A stretch of DNA of 64,000 nucleotides from Nocardioides sp. BP30 (GTDB taxonomy: Bacteria; Actinomycetota; Actinomycetes; Propionibacteriales; Nocardioidaceae), in contig NZ_CP123620.1 in assembly GCF_029873215.1 (NCBI RefSeq), forward strand, positions 3,782,001-3,846,000, read 5' to 3'. Below the pieces are notes generated by a model. It saw nothing but the letters and a program-made list of their open reading frames with translations. It did not search any database and was not told the origin of the DNA. Below are positions 50,600 to 58,887 of the stretch, piece by piece. The position numbers and the translations under genes were made by a program. The number at the start of each line of letters is the position of its first letter. The first letter of the stretch is position 1.

Positions 50600-53403
50600 C
50601 CATGCCTCCGGGCCAGTCGCGCCGAGGTCCGGCTCAGCCACGGACCGGACCACCGACCGATGACGCGACTGCCGGCGGCGATCTCCTCGCACCAGCGCAG
50701 TGCCAGGCCGGCGACGAGGAGGCACAGCCCGGCAATCAAGGCGAACGGCAGGCCGAAGCGACCGATCCGGGAGTACGCGCCGACGGTCTTGATCGAGTCG
50801 GCGGTGGTGGTCACCGGGGAGGTGGCGGGCGCCGGGGAGACGCTCGCCGACGGGACCGGCGGGGCGGCCACCGCGGCGGTGCTCGTCGTCGCGGTGGCGG
50901 CGGCGGCGCTGGGCGTCGCGCTCGCGTTGGCCGAGGCGGTCGCCGACGGCTTCGCCGTCTTCGGTACGGCGGGGCACGCTCCGCTCAGCGACGGCACCAC
51001 GCCCGTCTGCGCGCGCACCTGAACGGCGACGCAACGCGTGTAGGCGGCCTCCGCGCCCAGGCCGTTAGCCGAGGTCATCGGCAGCGCTCCCGGCGCCAGC
51101 TGGCCGTTGGCGGTGCCGGCACTCTGCCCCGACCCGGCCGCGAAGTCGAGGAGCTGCGCGACCCGCGCGGCGTCGGCGGAGCCGAGCCCCTTCGTCGGGA
51201 CGTCGGCGTACACCGGCATCAGCCCGGGGTAGGCGCCGGTCTGGGAGTCGAGCTCGTCGTAGTCCACCGTCCAGGCTCCGGCGTCGGTGTCGGCGCTGAG
51301 CAGCTTGACGGCCGTCTTCATGCCGGCGGTGTCGGGTGAGGCGAAGGTCTTGCCCGAGGCGTCGGTGAACGTCGTCTCCGGACCGATGTCGGAGCTCGTC
51401 TCGAGCGCCGCGGCGCGCAACCCGTACCTGCTCACGGCGGTGAGCGGAACGACGCCGATGACGAATCGGTGGCCGACGGGCTGCTGCCCCTCGGTCTTGG
51501 GCACCAACTGGCTCGGGTCGTTCGCGTCGGTGATCGTCGGGCACACCGTCTGACTGTTCGAGATGGCGAACTCGAGGTCCTCCTCGATCGTGGAGACCTG
51601 TGAGAGCGGGTGCGCGATCTGCGCCAGGTAGGGCACGTCCTTCATGCAGGCGTTGCTCCCGGTGCCGTCCAGCTCGAAGTCGTCGAGCAGCGGCCACGAG
51701 CTCACCGGCAGCGTGAGGTGCGGACTCGAGGGGTTCTGAGAGGCCGGCAGGTCCAGCTGGTACGCCGGGTTGACCTTCATTCCCCAGGGGTCCCGCTCGC
51801 CGTCGAGCCAGTGCTTGGCGTCGGAGTCGGAGAGGATGTAGCTGCTCAGCGCGGTCAGCATGTCGGAGTCGTTCGACAGCGAGATGAGAGCGGCAGCGGC
51901 GTTCGCGACGCCAGGGATGCTGGTGTCGACGTCGGGGTTCAGGGCGTGAAACTCGGGGTCGGCGAAGATCGTGCGCGGATTGCCCGCCAGCGCCGGATAC
52001 GCCTTGCGTCCCTGCAGGTCACCGTTGTAGGACTCGGTCAGCAGCTTGGCGAGCAGCCGCGCGTTGAGCTTGAGGTCGGTCACCGGCTGCCCGTCGGCAC
52101 CGTCGATGTTGTAGGCGATCGCGAACCCCGTGACCGCGACCGGCGCCTGGGCGATCGGTGCGGTGAAGCCCCCGTCGGGGGGATCGGAGCTCAGGCCGAT
52201 CTTGATGCTCTGCTGGTCGACTAGCGAGCGCGCCTGGATGTCGGTGGCCTGCACGTGCAGGAACGGCTGGTACCCCTTGGTCGTGCAGAAGGCCGGCTGC
52301 CACTGCGCAGCGATGTCGGTCATCAGGATCGAGCCGTACGCGAGCAGCGGCGCCGTGCTGTTCACCAGGGAGCAGGTGCTCCCCGAGACCGCGAAGTTGA
52401 GGGGCACGACGATCCGGTTGTCCCAGTTGGAGGCCGACCACCACAGCCGTCCTGACGTGGCGAGGTTGAAGTTCGCACCGGAGCCGTCCGCCGACTGCCC
52501 GGGCTGGTATACGTCCGGCTTCTCGCAGGAGGTGGCGTAGCGCGCCTGCTGGGCGGCGGTCGGGATGATCGGGTCGCCGGCGTCGACCTGGGTGAAGTTC
52601 GGGTCGCAGTCGATGCCGGTGACCGGGATCGCCACCAGGGAGCAGGCCACCGAGGCCGAGCAGCCGAGGGTGGCGTTCTCGTCTGCGGTCCACACCGCGA
52701 ACTGCGCCGTACCCTTGCCATCGGTGCCGGTGATGCCGTAGGTCGTGTTGTCGGGGACACCCGTGGTCGGCTCGTCCGATCCCTCCGGAGCCAGGTCGTA
52801 GCAGCCGACACCACCCCCGTAGTAGGTCGTTCCGCTCGCCGCCACCAGCGGCACCCAGCGCTCGAAGCGCTGGGTGGCACACGTCGACGGGCGGTTCACC
52901 GTCGGCAGGTCCACCTGAGCCGCGCGGTCTGCCGACGCGGCGGCCCCGTCGGCGCGCCAGACCGGCGCACTCGTCACCGTGTTCGCGGTCTGGATCCGCT
53001 CCGCCGACGTCTGCGTCCAGCAGGTCTCGGGCTTGACGGTCGCCGCGGTGCCGCGGCACTCCATCAGGACCAGGGGGTATTCCTGCTCGGATCCGTCGTA
53101 CCCGTAGCTGGGATCGCTCACCACACCACCGGTCGGGTGGGCGCCGCTCCAGCTGACAGTGATCGGCTGGTTGCCGCGCAGGTTCTGGGTCGAGGAGACG
53201 GTGAGCTTCACGTCGTACCCGTCGGGGTTCGCGGGGTCGGCCGGCGTGGTGGTGCCGTCCGCGCCGTAGAAGACCCGGTTCACCGTCTTCGCATACGTCT
53301 GCGTGCCGGTGGCCTGGGCGCTCGGGGTGAGGGCGAAGCCGGTCAGCGCCGCGACGACGAGGAGAACACCGGCCACGACCAGCGCGGCCCAGCGGCGCCT
53401 CAT
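50596..53403 (-). CDS. Large PstS-like binding protein with C-terminal membrane anchor
   Basis: A 935-residue exported protein. Signal peptide (about 1-32); an N-terminal Cys-containing beta-rich domain (about 35-340); a second domain (about 360-800) with PstS-like features, for example APVAVTGFAIAYNIDG and LNARLLAKLLTESYNGD, the counterpart of the PstS hinge motif. A Ser/Ala/Pro-rich stalk (about 825-885) leads to a transmembrane helix (about 893-912) and a basic cytoplasmic tail. There is no lipobox or sorting signal. Overlaps pstS upstream and the pseudo-sortase downstream by 4 nt each. It probably works beside PstS at the cell surface; ligand not known. Confidence 0.82.
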   Translation of the reverse strand: MRRRWAALVVAGVLLVVAALTGFALTPSAQATGTQTYAKTVNRVFYGADGTTTPADPANPDGYDVKLTVSSTQNLRGNQPITVSWSGAHPTGGVVSDPSYGYDGSEQEYPLVLMECRGTAATVKPETCWTQTSAERIQTANTVTSAPVWRADGAAASADRAAQVDLPTVNRPSTCATQRFERWVPLVAASGTTYYGGGVGCYDLAPEGSDEPTTGVPDNTTYGITGTDGKGTAQFAVWTADENATLGCSASVACSLVAIPVTGIDCDPNFTQVDAGDPIIPTAAQQARYATSCEKPDVYQPGQSADGSGANFNLATSGRLWWSASNWDNRIVVPLNFAVSGSTCSLVNSTAPLLAYGSILMTDIAAQWQPAFCTTKGYQPFLHVQATDIQARSLVDQQSIKIGLSSDPPDGGFTAPIAQAPVAVTGFAIAYNIDGADGQPVTDLKLNARLLAKLLTESYNGDLQGRKAYPALAGNPRTIFADPEFHALNPDVDTSIPGVANAAAALISLSNDSDMLTALSSYILSDSDAKHWLDGERDPWGMKVNPAYQLDLPASQNPSSPHLTLPVSSWPLLDDFELDGTGSNACMKDVPYLAQIAHPLSQVSTIEEDLEFAISNSQTVCPTITDANDPSQLVPKTEGQQPVGHRFVIGVVPLTAVSRYGLRAAALETSSDIGPETTFTDASGKTFASPDTAGMKTAVKLLSADTDAGAWTVDYDELDSQTGAYPGLMPVYADVPTKGLGSADAARVAQLLDFAAGSGQSAGTANGQLAPGALPMTSANGLGAEAAYTRCVAVQVRAQTGVVPSLSGACPAVPKTAKPSATASANASATPSAAAATATTSTAAVAAPPVPSASVSPAPATSPVTTTADSIKTVGAYSRIGRFGLPFALIAGLCLLVAGLALRWCEEIAAGSRVIGRWSGPWLSRTSARLARRHG

Positions 53404-55070
53404 CGGGCACCCCGCAGCAGCCGGGTGAGGATCGGCGGCACGACCAGCCCCAGCACGAAGAGCAGGATGACGAGCACCGTCAGCGGCCGGGACGGACCGG
53501 CGTGGTCGTCGGCGGCCAGGGTCGTCGCCACCACGGTGCCCGTCGCCGCGGTGCCGCCGGCGGCGGTGCCGGTGCCCGCGGCGGAGGTGCCGCCCGCGGC
53601 GACGTTGCCTGCTGCCGGCCCGGCCGCGGCCCCCGACCCGGCCGCCGCGGCGGCACCCGTGCCCGTACCGGCGCCGGTGCCGGTGCCGGTGGTGGCGCCG
53701 GCCGCCTTGGTCGCGGTGCTCTGCGGCGCCTTCCCGTCCACGGGGTTGGCGTTCGCGGTGCCCTCGGTGCCGGTGCACGGTCCGGCCCCCTGCTTGTCGC
53801 AGGCCGCCGGCTGCGGGGCGATCTGGGCGAGGTAGTTCTCACTGGGATGCCCGGCGATGAACGTCGGGTTGTGGCAGGTCGAGACGTTGCGGTTGGTCAG
53901 CACGACGCCGCTGTCGGCGGCCTTGAGCTTGGCGATCTGGGTGAACCCCGCCTGCACCAGGTTGACCGGCAGCGAGGAGTAGCCGATCGGGCCGATCTCG
54001 GACTGGCCGGCGCAGATCGAGTAGTAGAGGAAGTCGCCGACGGTCTGCCGGGCGGCGGTGGTGTTGGTCTTCGTGTCCTTCGCCGAGGTCGGGATGATCG
54101 CGTAGACGTAGGACGAGAGCGGGTAGGTCCGCTTGTCGGCGTTGGTGTAGACGTCGTCCAGGTCCTGCGTCAGGTAGTCCGGGGAGGACGGGTTCATGTT
54201 GATCTGCGCCTTCGTCAGCGCGACCGCGACGTTGTACTGCGTCGGCAGCGTGTAGTACCCCGAGCTGTTGAGCAGCTTGGCCGACGGGTAGTTCTTGCCC
54301 AGCGGGTAGGAGTACTCCTCGATCGCGATCGCGCCGTTGGCACCGCTGCTGGTGAGGAAGTTCATCACGCCGTCCGAGCCGGAGAACGACTTCATCGCGC
54401 CGCTGCCGCCGCAGTTGGTCGGGAAGTACTCCGTGGCGACGTTCTTGCCACCGTTGCAGGCCCCCCACAGCGCGGGGAACTCCTTGGCGAGGTACCGGGT
54501 GAACTCGTAGGTCACGCCGGCCCCCTCGGAGTGCACCACCGGAACGATCGGGATCGAGGGCAGGGCGTGGCCGTTGTTGTCCGCCGTGATCGAGGGATCG
54601 TCCCAGTTGGTGATCTTGCCGGTGAAGATCTTGGCCACGGTCAGGCCCGAGAGCCGCAGGTTGCGCACCAGCTGACCCGCGACCTGCACGTGGTACGGCA
54701 GCGCGGTGCCGCCGGCCGCGATCGGAAGGTAGGCGTAGGAGCGGCCGAGCGAGGAGTCCTGCTGACCGGTCGAGGGATCGGTGCCCTGATAGCCGATGTC
54801 CGAGACGCCGAAGTCTGTCAGGTTGTGCGCGAAGTCGGAGCGGCCCAGCGCGGCACCGTTCGGGTTGAAGTCGACGTGCAGGCCGCCGTTGGTGGCGACG
54901 TCGGCCTGCCACTGCGCGATCGCGTTGGCCGCCCAGCTCGAGCCCGAGCCCTTGATCGGCGAGTGGCTCACCGGGGCGTCGGCCGCGCCGGCGGCGGAGG
55001 AGAACCCGATCACCGCGATGGCGAAGGCCGATGCGAGCGCACCGGCGAGGGCAAGAAGTCGGCGAGTCAT
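53400..55070 (-). CDS. pstS: Phosphate-binding protein PstS, membrane-anchored form
   Basis: High-affinity phosphate receptor. Signal peptide ends near SSAAGA (about residue 29), with no lipobox. The binding domain (about 35-400) has IKGSGSSWAANAIAQW, the phosphate-loop ISDIGYQG-like segment VSDIGYQG, GGTALPYHV, and LSGLTVAKIFTGKITNWDDP. Unlike the usual 370-residue lipoprotein it continues as a Gly/Ala/Thr-rich stalk (about 440-515) and a C-terminal transmembrane helix (about 525-547) with an Arg-rich end. So it is tethered at its C-terminus. Start overlaps the pstA stop (ATGA). Confidence 0.93.
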   Translation of the reverse strand: MTRRLLALAGALASAFAIAVIGFSSAAGAADAPVSHSPIKGSGSSWAANAIAQWQADVATNGGLHVDFNPNGAALGRSDFAHNLTDFGVSDIGYQGTDPSTGQQDSSLGRSYAYLPIAAGGTALPYHVQVAGQLVRNLRLSGLTVAKIFTGKITNWDDPSITADNNGHALPSIPIVPVVHSEGAGVTYEFTRYLAKEFPALWGACNGGKNVATEYFPTNCGGSGAMKSFSGSDGVMNFLTSSGANGAIAIEEYSYPLGKNYPSAKLLNSSGYYTLPTQYNVAVALTKAQINMNPSSPDYLTQDLDDVYTNADKRTYPLSSYVYAIIPTSAKDTKTNTTAARQTVGDFLYYSICAGQSEIGPIGYSSLPVNLVQAGFTQIAKLKAADSGVVLTNRNVSTCHNPTFIAGHPSENYLAQIAPQPAACDKQGAGPCTGTEGTANANPVDGKAPQSTATKAAGATTGTGTGAGTGTGAAAAAGSGAAAGPAAGNVAAGGTSAAGTGTAAGGTAATGTVVATTLAADDHAGPSRPLTVLVILLFVLGLVVPPILTRLLRGAR

Positions 55071-56212
55071 CGGGAAGGCCTTTGCTTGGCGACGAAACGG
55101 GCGAGCAGGAACAGCATCAGAACCAGGAGGAGCAGCACGGTGGCGGCGGCGTACCCGCGCGTCTCGAACGTGGGCTCGCCGGACTTGACAGCGGTGAAGA
55201 CGTAGAGCGGCAGCGACGTCATCGGGTTGTGCAGCGGGTTGGTGTTGAGGAAGTTCGTCGCCCCCGAGGTGAGCAGCAGCGGCGAGGTCTCCCCCACCAT
55301 CCGGGCGATGCCGAGGATCAGCGCGGTGGCCAGCCCCGGCCGCGCGGTCGGCAGCACCACCCGCCACACCGTCTGCCAGCGTCCGGCCCCCAGCGCGTAC
55401 GACGCCTCGCGCAGCCCGCCGGGGACCACCCGCAGGACCACGTCACTGGCCCGGGCCATGATCGGCAGCCCCATCACCGCGAGCGCGAGGCTGGCGGCCA
55501 GACCGGAGGGCTGCATGTGCAGCCGGATGATCAGCACCGAGTAGATGAACAGGCCGGCCACGATCGAGGGCAGCGCCGTCATCGCCTCCACCACGGTCCG
55601 TACGACGCGGGCACCACGGCCGCCGACCTCGGACATGTACACCGCCGTGGTCACCCCGAGCGGCAGCGCGATCGACACCGAGATCGCGACCTCGATCAGG
55701 GTGCCGACGATGGCGTGCAGGATGCCGCCGCGGTCGTAGGGATCGGTGGGCCGCACGCCCGCCATGTCATGGGTGTAGAAGTTCGGGTGCACCAGCACCG
55801 TCAGGCCCTTGAACACGGTCGTCAGGACCATGTCGGCCAGGGCCAGGCCCACGATCGCGGGCGCGGCGACGACGACGGTCGTCATCATCCGGTCGAGCAC
55901 CACCGGCCACGGCCGGGTCAGCGCGGTCAGGCCGGCGTAGAAGGCCATGAAGACGAGGTACGCCGAGACGACGAAGCCGATGGTGCCGCTGAACGGCAGC
56001 ACCTGGCCGTAGAGCACCCACGTGGTCGCCAGCGCGGCCAGCGCCGCACCCACCAGGGTCAGCACGTCGTCGCGGTGGCGCGACCCGGTCGGCCGCGGCG
56101 TCTCGCGGCGGACCTCGGGAAGGCGCTCCTCGGCGGTGGGCTGAGCGGACCGGCGGGCGGTCCCGTCGGCGGGTCCGTCCGGCGTAGCGGGCCGGGACTC
56201 CAGGGCGGTCAC
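55067..56212 (-). CDS. pstA: Phosphate ABC transporter permease PstA
   Basis: A 381-residue inner-membrane permease. After a 45-residue charged, Pro-rich tail come about eight transmembrane segments, more than the usual six, with the transport domain in the second half. The permease loop motif is EASYALGAGRWQTVWRVVLP near residue 285, followed by RMVGETSPLLLTSGA, which is diagnostic of PstA. The GTG at 56212 overlaps the pstC stop by 4 nt. Confidence 0.95.
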   Translation of the reverse strand: MTALESRPATPDGPADGTARRSAQPTAEERLPEVRRETPRPTGSRHRDDVLTLVGAALAALATTWVLYGQVLPFSGTIGFVVSAYLVFMAFYAGLTALTRPWPVVLDRMMTTVVVAAPAIVGLALADMVLTTVFKGLTVLVHPNFYTHDMAGVRPTDPYDRGGILHAIVGTLIEVAISVSIALPLGVTTAVYMSEVGGRGARVVRTVVEAMTALPSIVAGLFIYSVLIIRLHMQPSGLAASLALAVMGLPIMARASDVVLRVVPGGLREASYALGAGRWQTVWRVVLPTARPGLATALILGIARMVGETSPLLLTSGATNFLNTNPLHNPMTSLPLYVFTAVKSGEPTFETRGYAAATVLLLLVLMLFLLARFVAKQRPSR

Positions 56213-57300
56213 AGGTCGGTCCCCTGTCCGCTGCGGCTGCGCTTGACCACCTGGGCGGCGACGGTGTTGACCAGCAGCGTCATGCAGAACAGCACGAACC
56301 CGCAGGTCAGCAGGGCCGACAGCTGCGCGGGGGTCGCCTCCGCGTAGTTGGTGGCGATCAGCGCCGAGATCGTCGACGTACCGGACTCCAGGACGTTGAT
56401 CTTGACCTGGAACGCCTGGTTGATGATGAGGAGCACGCTGATCGTCTCGCCCAGCGCGCGGCCCAGCGCGAGCATGGTGCCGCCGATGACACCGCTGCGG
56501 CCGAACGGGATGACCACGGTGCGCACCATCGCCCATCGGGTGGCGCCCAGCGCGAGCGCCGCCTCCTTCTCGCCGGCAGGTGCCTCGCCGAAGACCTCTC
56601 GCATCACCGAGGTGGCCATCGGGAAGATCATCGCCGCCACCGCGATCGAGGCGATGAACGCGCTGCCGGCATAGGCGGCGTAGCCCGGCGACTGGTTCCA
56701 GATCGGGTAGTTCACGTCGGTGTGCACCTTGAAGATCGGGATCCACCCGAAGTACTTGCTCAGCCAGTGCGCGATCTGGGCCGCGTGCGGCTGGATGTAG
56801 AAGAGCACCCAGAGGCCGAAGACGATGCTGGGCACGGCGGCCATCAGATCGACCACCCGGACCAGCACCGGCCGCAGCCGGGCCGGCGCCCAGTCGGTGA
56901 TGAACAGCGCGGTGAAGAAGGCGAGCGGGAACGCGATCACCAGCGCGCACGCGGCGACCTCGATGGTGCCGACCAGCACCGCTCGGATCCCGATGATGTC
57001 CTGGCTCGGCAGCCAGCGTGACTCGGTGAAGAAGTGCCAGCCGTAGTGGCTCAGGGTCGGCTTGGCCTGCAACCCGAGGAAGATGCCGATGGAGCCGACG
57101 ATGACCAGGACCAGCAGGCCGACCGCCCGGACGCCCTCGAGGAAGACGCGGTCCTGCCGGGAGTAGCGGGTGACGATCCGCCGCGGCGTCGGCTCGGGGC
57201 CCTCATCGGGCCGATCGGTCCGCGGTCGCTGGGTCCCGGGCGGCGTCGGCGGGCCTGCCGCGGGCACCACCGCGAGAGCCTGGGTCGGCTCAGCTGCCAT
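56209..57300 (-). CDS. pstC: Phosphate ABC transporter permease PstC
   Basis: A 363-residue inner-membrane permease, first gene of the pst operon. Cytoplasmic Pro-rich tail, then six transmembrane helices. The coupling loop motif is EAALALGATRWAMVRTVVIP near residue 245, and GALGETISVLLIINQ-like sequence (LGRALGETISV) follows. The leader of about 130 bp carries a GGCAGGG/CCCTGCC hairpin at 57356-57378 and the shared 17-nt element at 57418. GAGAGAAGGA lies 5 nt before the ATG. Confidence 0.95.
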   Translation of the reverse strand: MAAEPTQALAVVPAAGPPTPPGTQRPRTDRPDEGPEPTPRRIVTRYSRQDRVFLEGVRAVGLLVLVIVGSIGIFLGLQAKPTLSHYGWHFFTESRWLPSQDIIGIRAVLVGTIEVAACALVIAFPLAFFTALFITDWAPARLRPVLVRVVDLMAAVPSIVFGLWVLFYIQPHAAQIAHWLSKYFGWIPIFKVHTDVNYPIWNQSPGYAAYAGSAFIASIAVAAMIFPMATSVMREVFGEAPAGEKEAALALGATRWAMVRTVVIPFGRSGVIGGTMLALGRALGETISVLLIINQAFQVKINVLESGTSTISALIATNYAEATPAQLSALLTCGFVLFCMTLLVNTVAAQVVKRSRSGQGTDL

Positions 57301-57417
57301 CGGCGTCCTTCTCTCGGGTCCTGCGCGGCCCGAACCGACGCATGCGCGAAGAGAGGGCAGGGACGAGCACGCCCTGCCGAGGACAGCACCCTTGCCCTCT
57401 CAATCCGGATCAGAATA

Positions 57418-57434
57418 ATCGAGATTGGCGACTT
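57418..57434. promoter_or_regulatory. Shared pst-locus element, copy 1
   Basis: ATCGAGATTGGCGACTT on the plus strand, 118 bp upstream of the pstC start, inside an A/T-rich patch. It matches the element at 49644 at 15 of 17 positions. The Streptomyces PHO-box unit GTTCACC is not present here. Confidence 0.55.
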
Positions 57435-57488
57435 GGTGTGCTTCTGTCCGAAATTGAGATGGGCGCGCCGAGGACGGCGCCGTCGCGG

Positions 57489-57971
57489 CTAGGCCCGCTT
57501 GTCCTTCTTCGGCGTCACCCAGAGCTTGATGACGCCCTCCGCGACCACGGTGCCGTCGGCACGGGTACCGGTGACCCGCACCTGGAGCTCGCCGTCGGCG
57601 TCGTCCCACTGTGCCTGGTCCGTCTCGGCGGTACACACGATGTCGCTGGTGGACTTGGCGGTGTAGCGCACGTCCATGCCCATCGGGATCCAGCGCTTGC
57701 TCGCGGGGATCGTCACCTCGGCGAGCGCGCCCATCGCCATCTCGAAGCCGTTGCAGACGGCGATCGCGTGCACCGTGCCGATGTGGTTGTGGTTGCTGCG
57801 CCGGTCGGGCACCACCACCTCGGCGTAGTTCGGCCGCAACTGGCTGACCCGCGGGTGGATCGAGCCGAAGTACGGCGCCTTGCGGCTGAACGCGAAGGAG
57901 AAGACCCGCTTGCCGACGATCGGGATGGCGGAGGTGGTGTTCCAGAGCCTGTAGAGCTGCGACTGCGACAT
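57489..57971 (-). CDS. DUF4442 hotdog-fold protein
   Basis: A 160-residue thioesterase-like hotdog protein. Recognisable DUF4442 parts are MSQSQLYRLWNTTSAIPIVG, VVVPDRRSNHNHIGTVHAIA near residue 50 and KRWIPMGMDVRYTAKSTSD near 92. The NHNHIGTVHA segment is in the active-site position. A role in acyl-CoA hydrolysis is inferred from the fold only. TAGGAT lies 7 nt before the ATG. Confidence 0.87.
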   Translation of the reverse strand: MSQSQLYRLWNTTSAIPIVGKRVFSFAFSRKAPYFGSIHPRVSQLRPNYAEVVVPDRRSNHNHIGTVHAIAVCNGFEMAMGALAEVTIPASKRWIPMGMDVRYTAKSTSDIVCTAETDQAQWDDADGELQVRVTGTRADGTVVAEGVIKLWVTPKKDKRA

Positions 57972-57978
57972 GCCGCAG

Positions 57979-57984
57979 ATCCTA
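57979..57984 (-). promoter_or_regulatory. -10 box (TAGGAT) of the DUF4442 gene
   Basis: TAGGAT on the minus strand is followed by 7 nt and the ATG at 57971; no Shine-Dalgarno sequence. Confidence 0.55.
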
Positions 57985-58000
57985 CTTGTCGGTAACTTCC

Positions 58001-58264
58001 TCAGGCCAGCGCCAGGAACACCCGCTCCAGCTCCTCGAGCTCCTCGGGGGGCGCACCCTCGGCGGTCTTGCGGCGCAGCTCCTCCACCAGAAGGGTGAAG
58101 GCTGCCTTGTCGAGCGCGCGGGTGACCGCCTTGAGCTGGGAGACCACCTCGCTGAGACTGCGGCCCTCCTCCATCATGCGCTGCACGCCGCCGAGCTGGC
58201 CCTGCGCCCGGCGCACCCGGTTGAGGACGACGGGGTTCTTCGACGGGCCTGCTTCGACGCTCAT
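58001..58264 (-). CDS. CsoR/RcnR-fold regulator without metal-ligand residues
   Basis: An 87-residue all-helical protein of the DUF156 family (KNPVVLNRVRRAQGQLGGVQ is the typical helix 1). CsoR members normally have a Cys in helix 2 and a His-Cys pair in helix 2-3; this protein has no cysteine and no histidine at all. It therefore cannot sense copper, persulfide or formaldehyde in the known ways and may be a structural variant or use another ligand. ATG at 58264; longer frame upstream crosses the MarR promoter. Divergent from the MarR gene. Confidence 0.82.
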   Translation of the reverse strand: MSVEAGPSKNPVVLNRVRRAQGQLGGVQRMMEEGRSLSEVVSQLKAVTRALDKAAFTLLVEELRRKTAEGAPPEELEELERVFLALA

Positions 58265-58352
58265 GCGGTCAGGTAACCATCCGGGCCTCCGGCGATTCCA
58301 CGCGATCACGACCGGCCTTCGGACCCGACGGGCCCCGGGCTCGTCACAGGTC

Positions 58353-58366
58353 TCTCGATGTCGAGA
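58353..58366. promoter_or_regulatory. MarR autoregulation site candidate
   Basis: TCTCGATGTCGAGA lies upstream of the -10 TAGCGT of the MarR gene and in the divergent promoter region with the CsoR-fold gene. It is nearly identical to the TCTTGATGTCAAGA dyad on the tam promoter. Confidence 0.55.
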
Positions 58367-58380
58367 ATCTCGACCTCTGC

Positions 58381-58386
58381 TAGCGT
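58381..58386 (+). promoter_or_regulatory. -10 box (TAGCGT) of the MarR gene
   Basis: TAGCGT is followed by 7 nt and the ATG at 58394, with no Shine-Dalgarno sequence. Confidence 0.5.
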
Positions 58387-58393
58387 CGGCAGC

Positions 58394-58879
58394 ATGAGGG
58401 ACGAGGTCGACGACCTTTCCGAGGACTGGGCCCGGGAGCGGCCCGACCTCGACCTGTCCCCGGTCGCGATCTTCTCCCGGCTCGGCCGGCTCTCCCGCCA
58501 TCTCGACCTGGCCCGTCGCGAGGCCTTCACCCGGCACGGCATCGAGTCCTGGGAGTTCGACGTGCTGGCCGCACTGCGCCGCGCGGGCACGCCGTACGAG
58601 CTCTCGCCGGGCCGGCTGCTGCGCGAGACGCTGGTGACGAGCGGGACGATGACCAACCGGGTGGACCGGCTCGCCGCGCGCGGCTTCGTGGAGCGCAACC
58701 CCGACCCCGAGGACCGCCGCGGCGTCCTGGTCCGGCTGACCCCGGAGGGCAAGACGGCCGTCGACGGCGCCTTCGGAGCGCTGCTGCAGGCCGAGGCGAC
58801 CTTCCTCACCGAGCTCTCCGAGGCGCAGCAGGAGCAGCTGGCCGACCTGCTGCGGCAGCTGCTCGTCCGGTTCAGCTGA
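58394..58879 (+). CDS. MarR-family transcriptional regulator
   Basis: A 161-residue winged-helix repressor. The DNA-binding core runs from GIESWEFDVLAALRRAG through ELSPGRLLRETLVTSGTMTN to the wing DPEDRRGVLVRLTPEGKTAV, with flanking dimerisation helices. MarR proteins usually bind short palindromes in their own promoters; TCTCGATGTCGAGA is upstream. ATG at 58394 is set by the -10 box. Ligand unknown. Converges on the ABC-F gene through a 22-bp repeat. Confidence 0.92.
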   Translation: MRDEVDDLSEDWARERPDLDLSPVAIFSRLGRLSRHLDLARREAFTRHGIESWEFDVLAALRRAGTPYELSPGRLLRETLVTSGTMTNRVDRLAARGFVERNPDPEDRRGVLVRLTPEGKTAVDGAFGALLQAEATFLTELSEAQQEQLADLLRQLLVRFS

Positions 58880-58887
58880 GCCGAGAC

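Noticed and set aside
31547..57300. LPXTG/LAXTG sortase substrates among the secreted proteins
   Set aside because: C-termini of the amidase, the Ig-like protein and the PstS-like proteins were read; they end in basic tails or Ig strands without a sorting motif.
57301..57488. Classical PHO box (GTTCACC direct repeats) before pstC
   Set aside because: No GTTCACC-type repeats are visible; only the non-matching 17-nt shared element was found.
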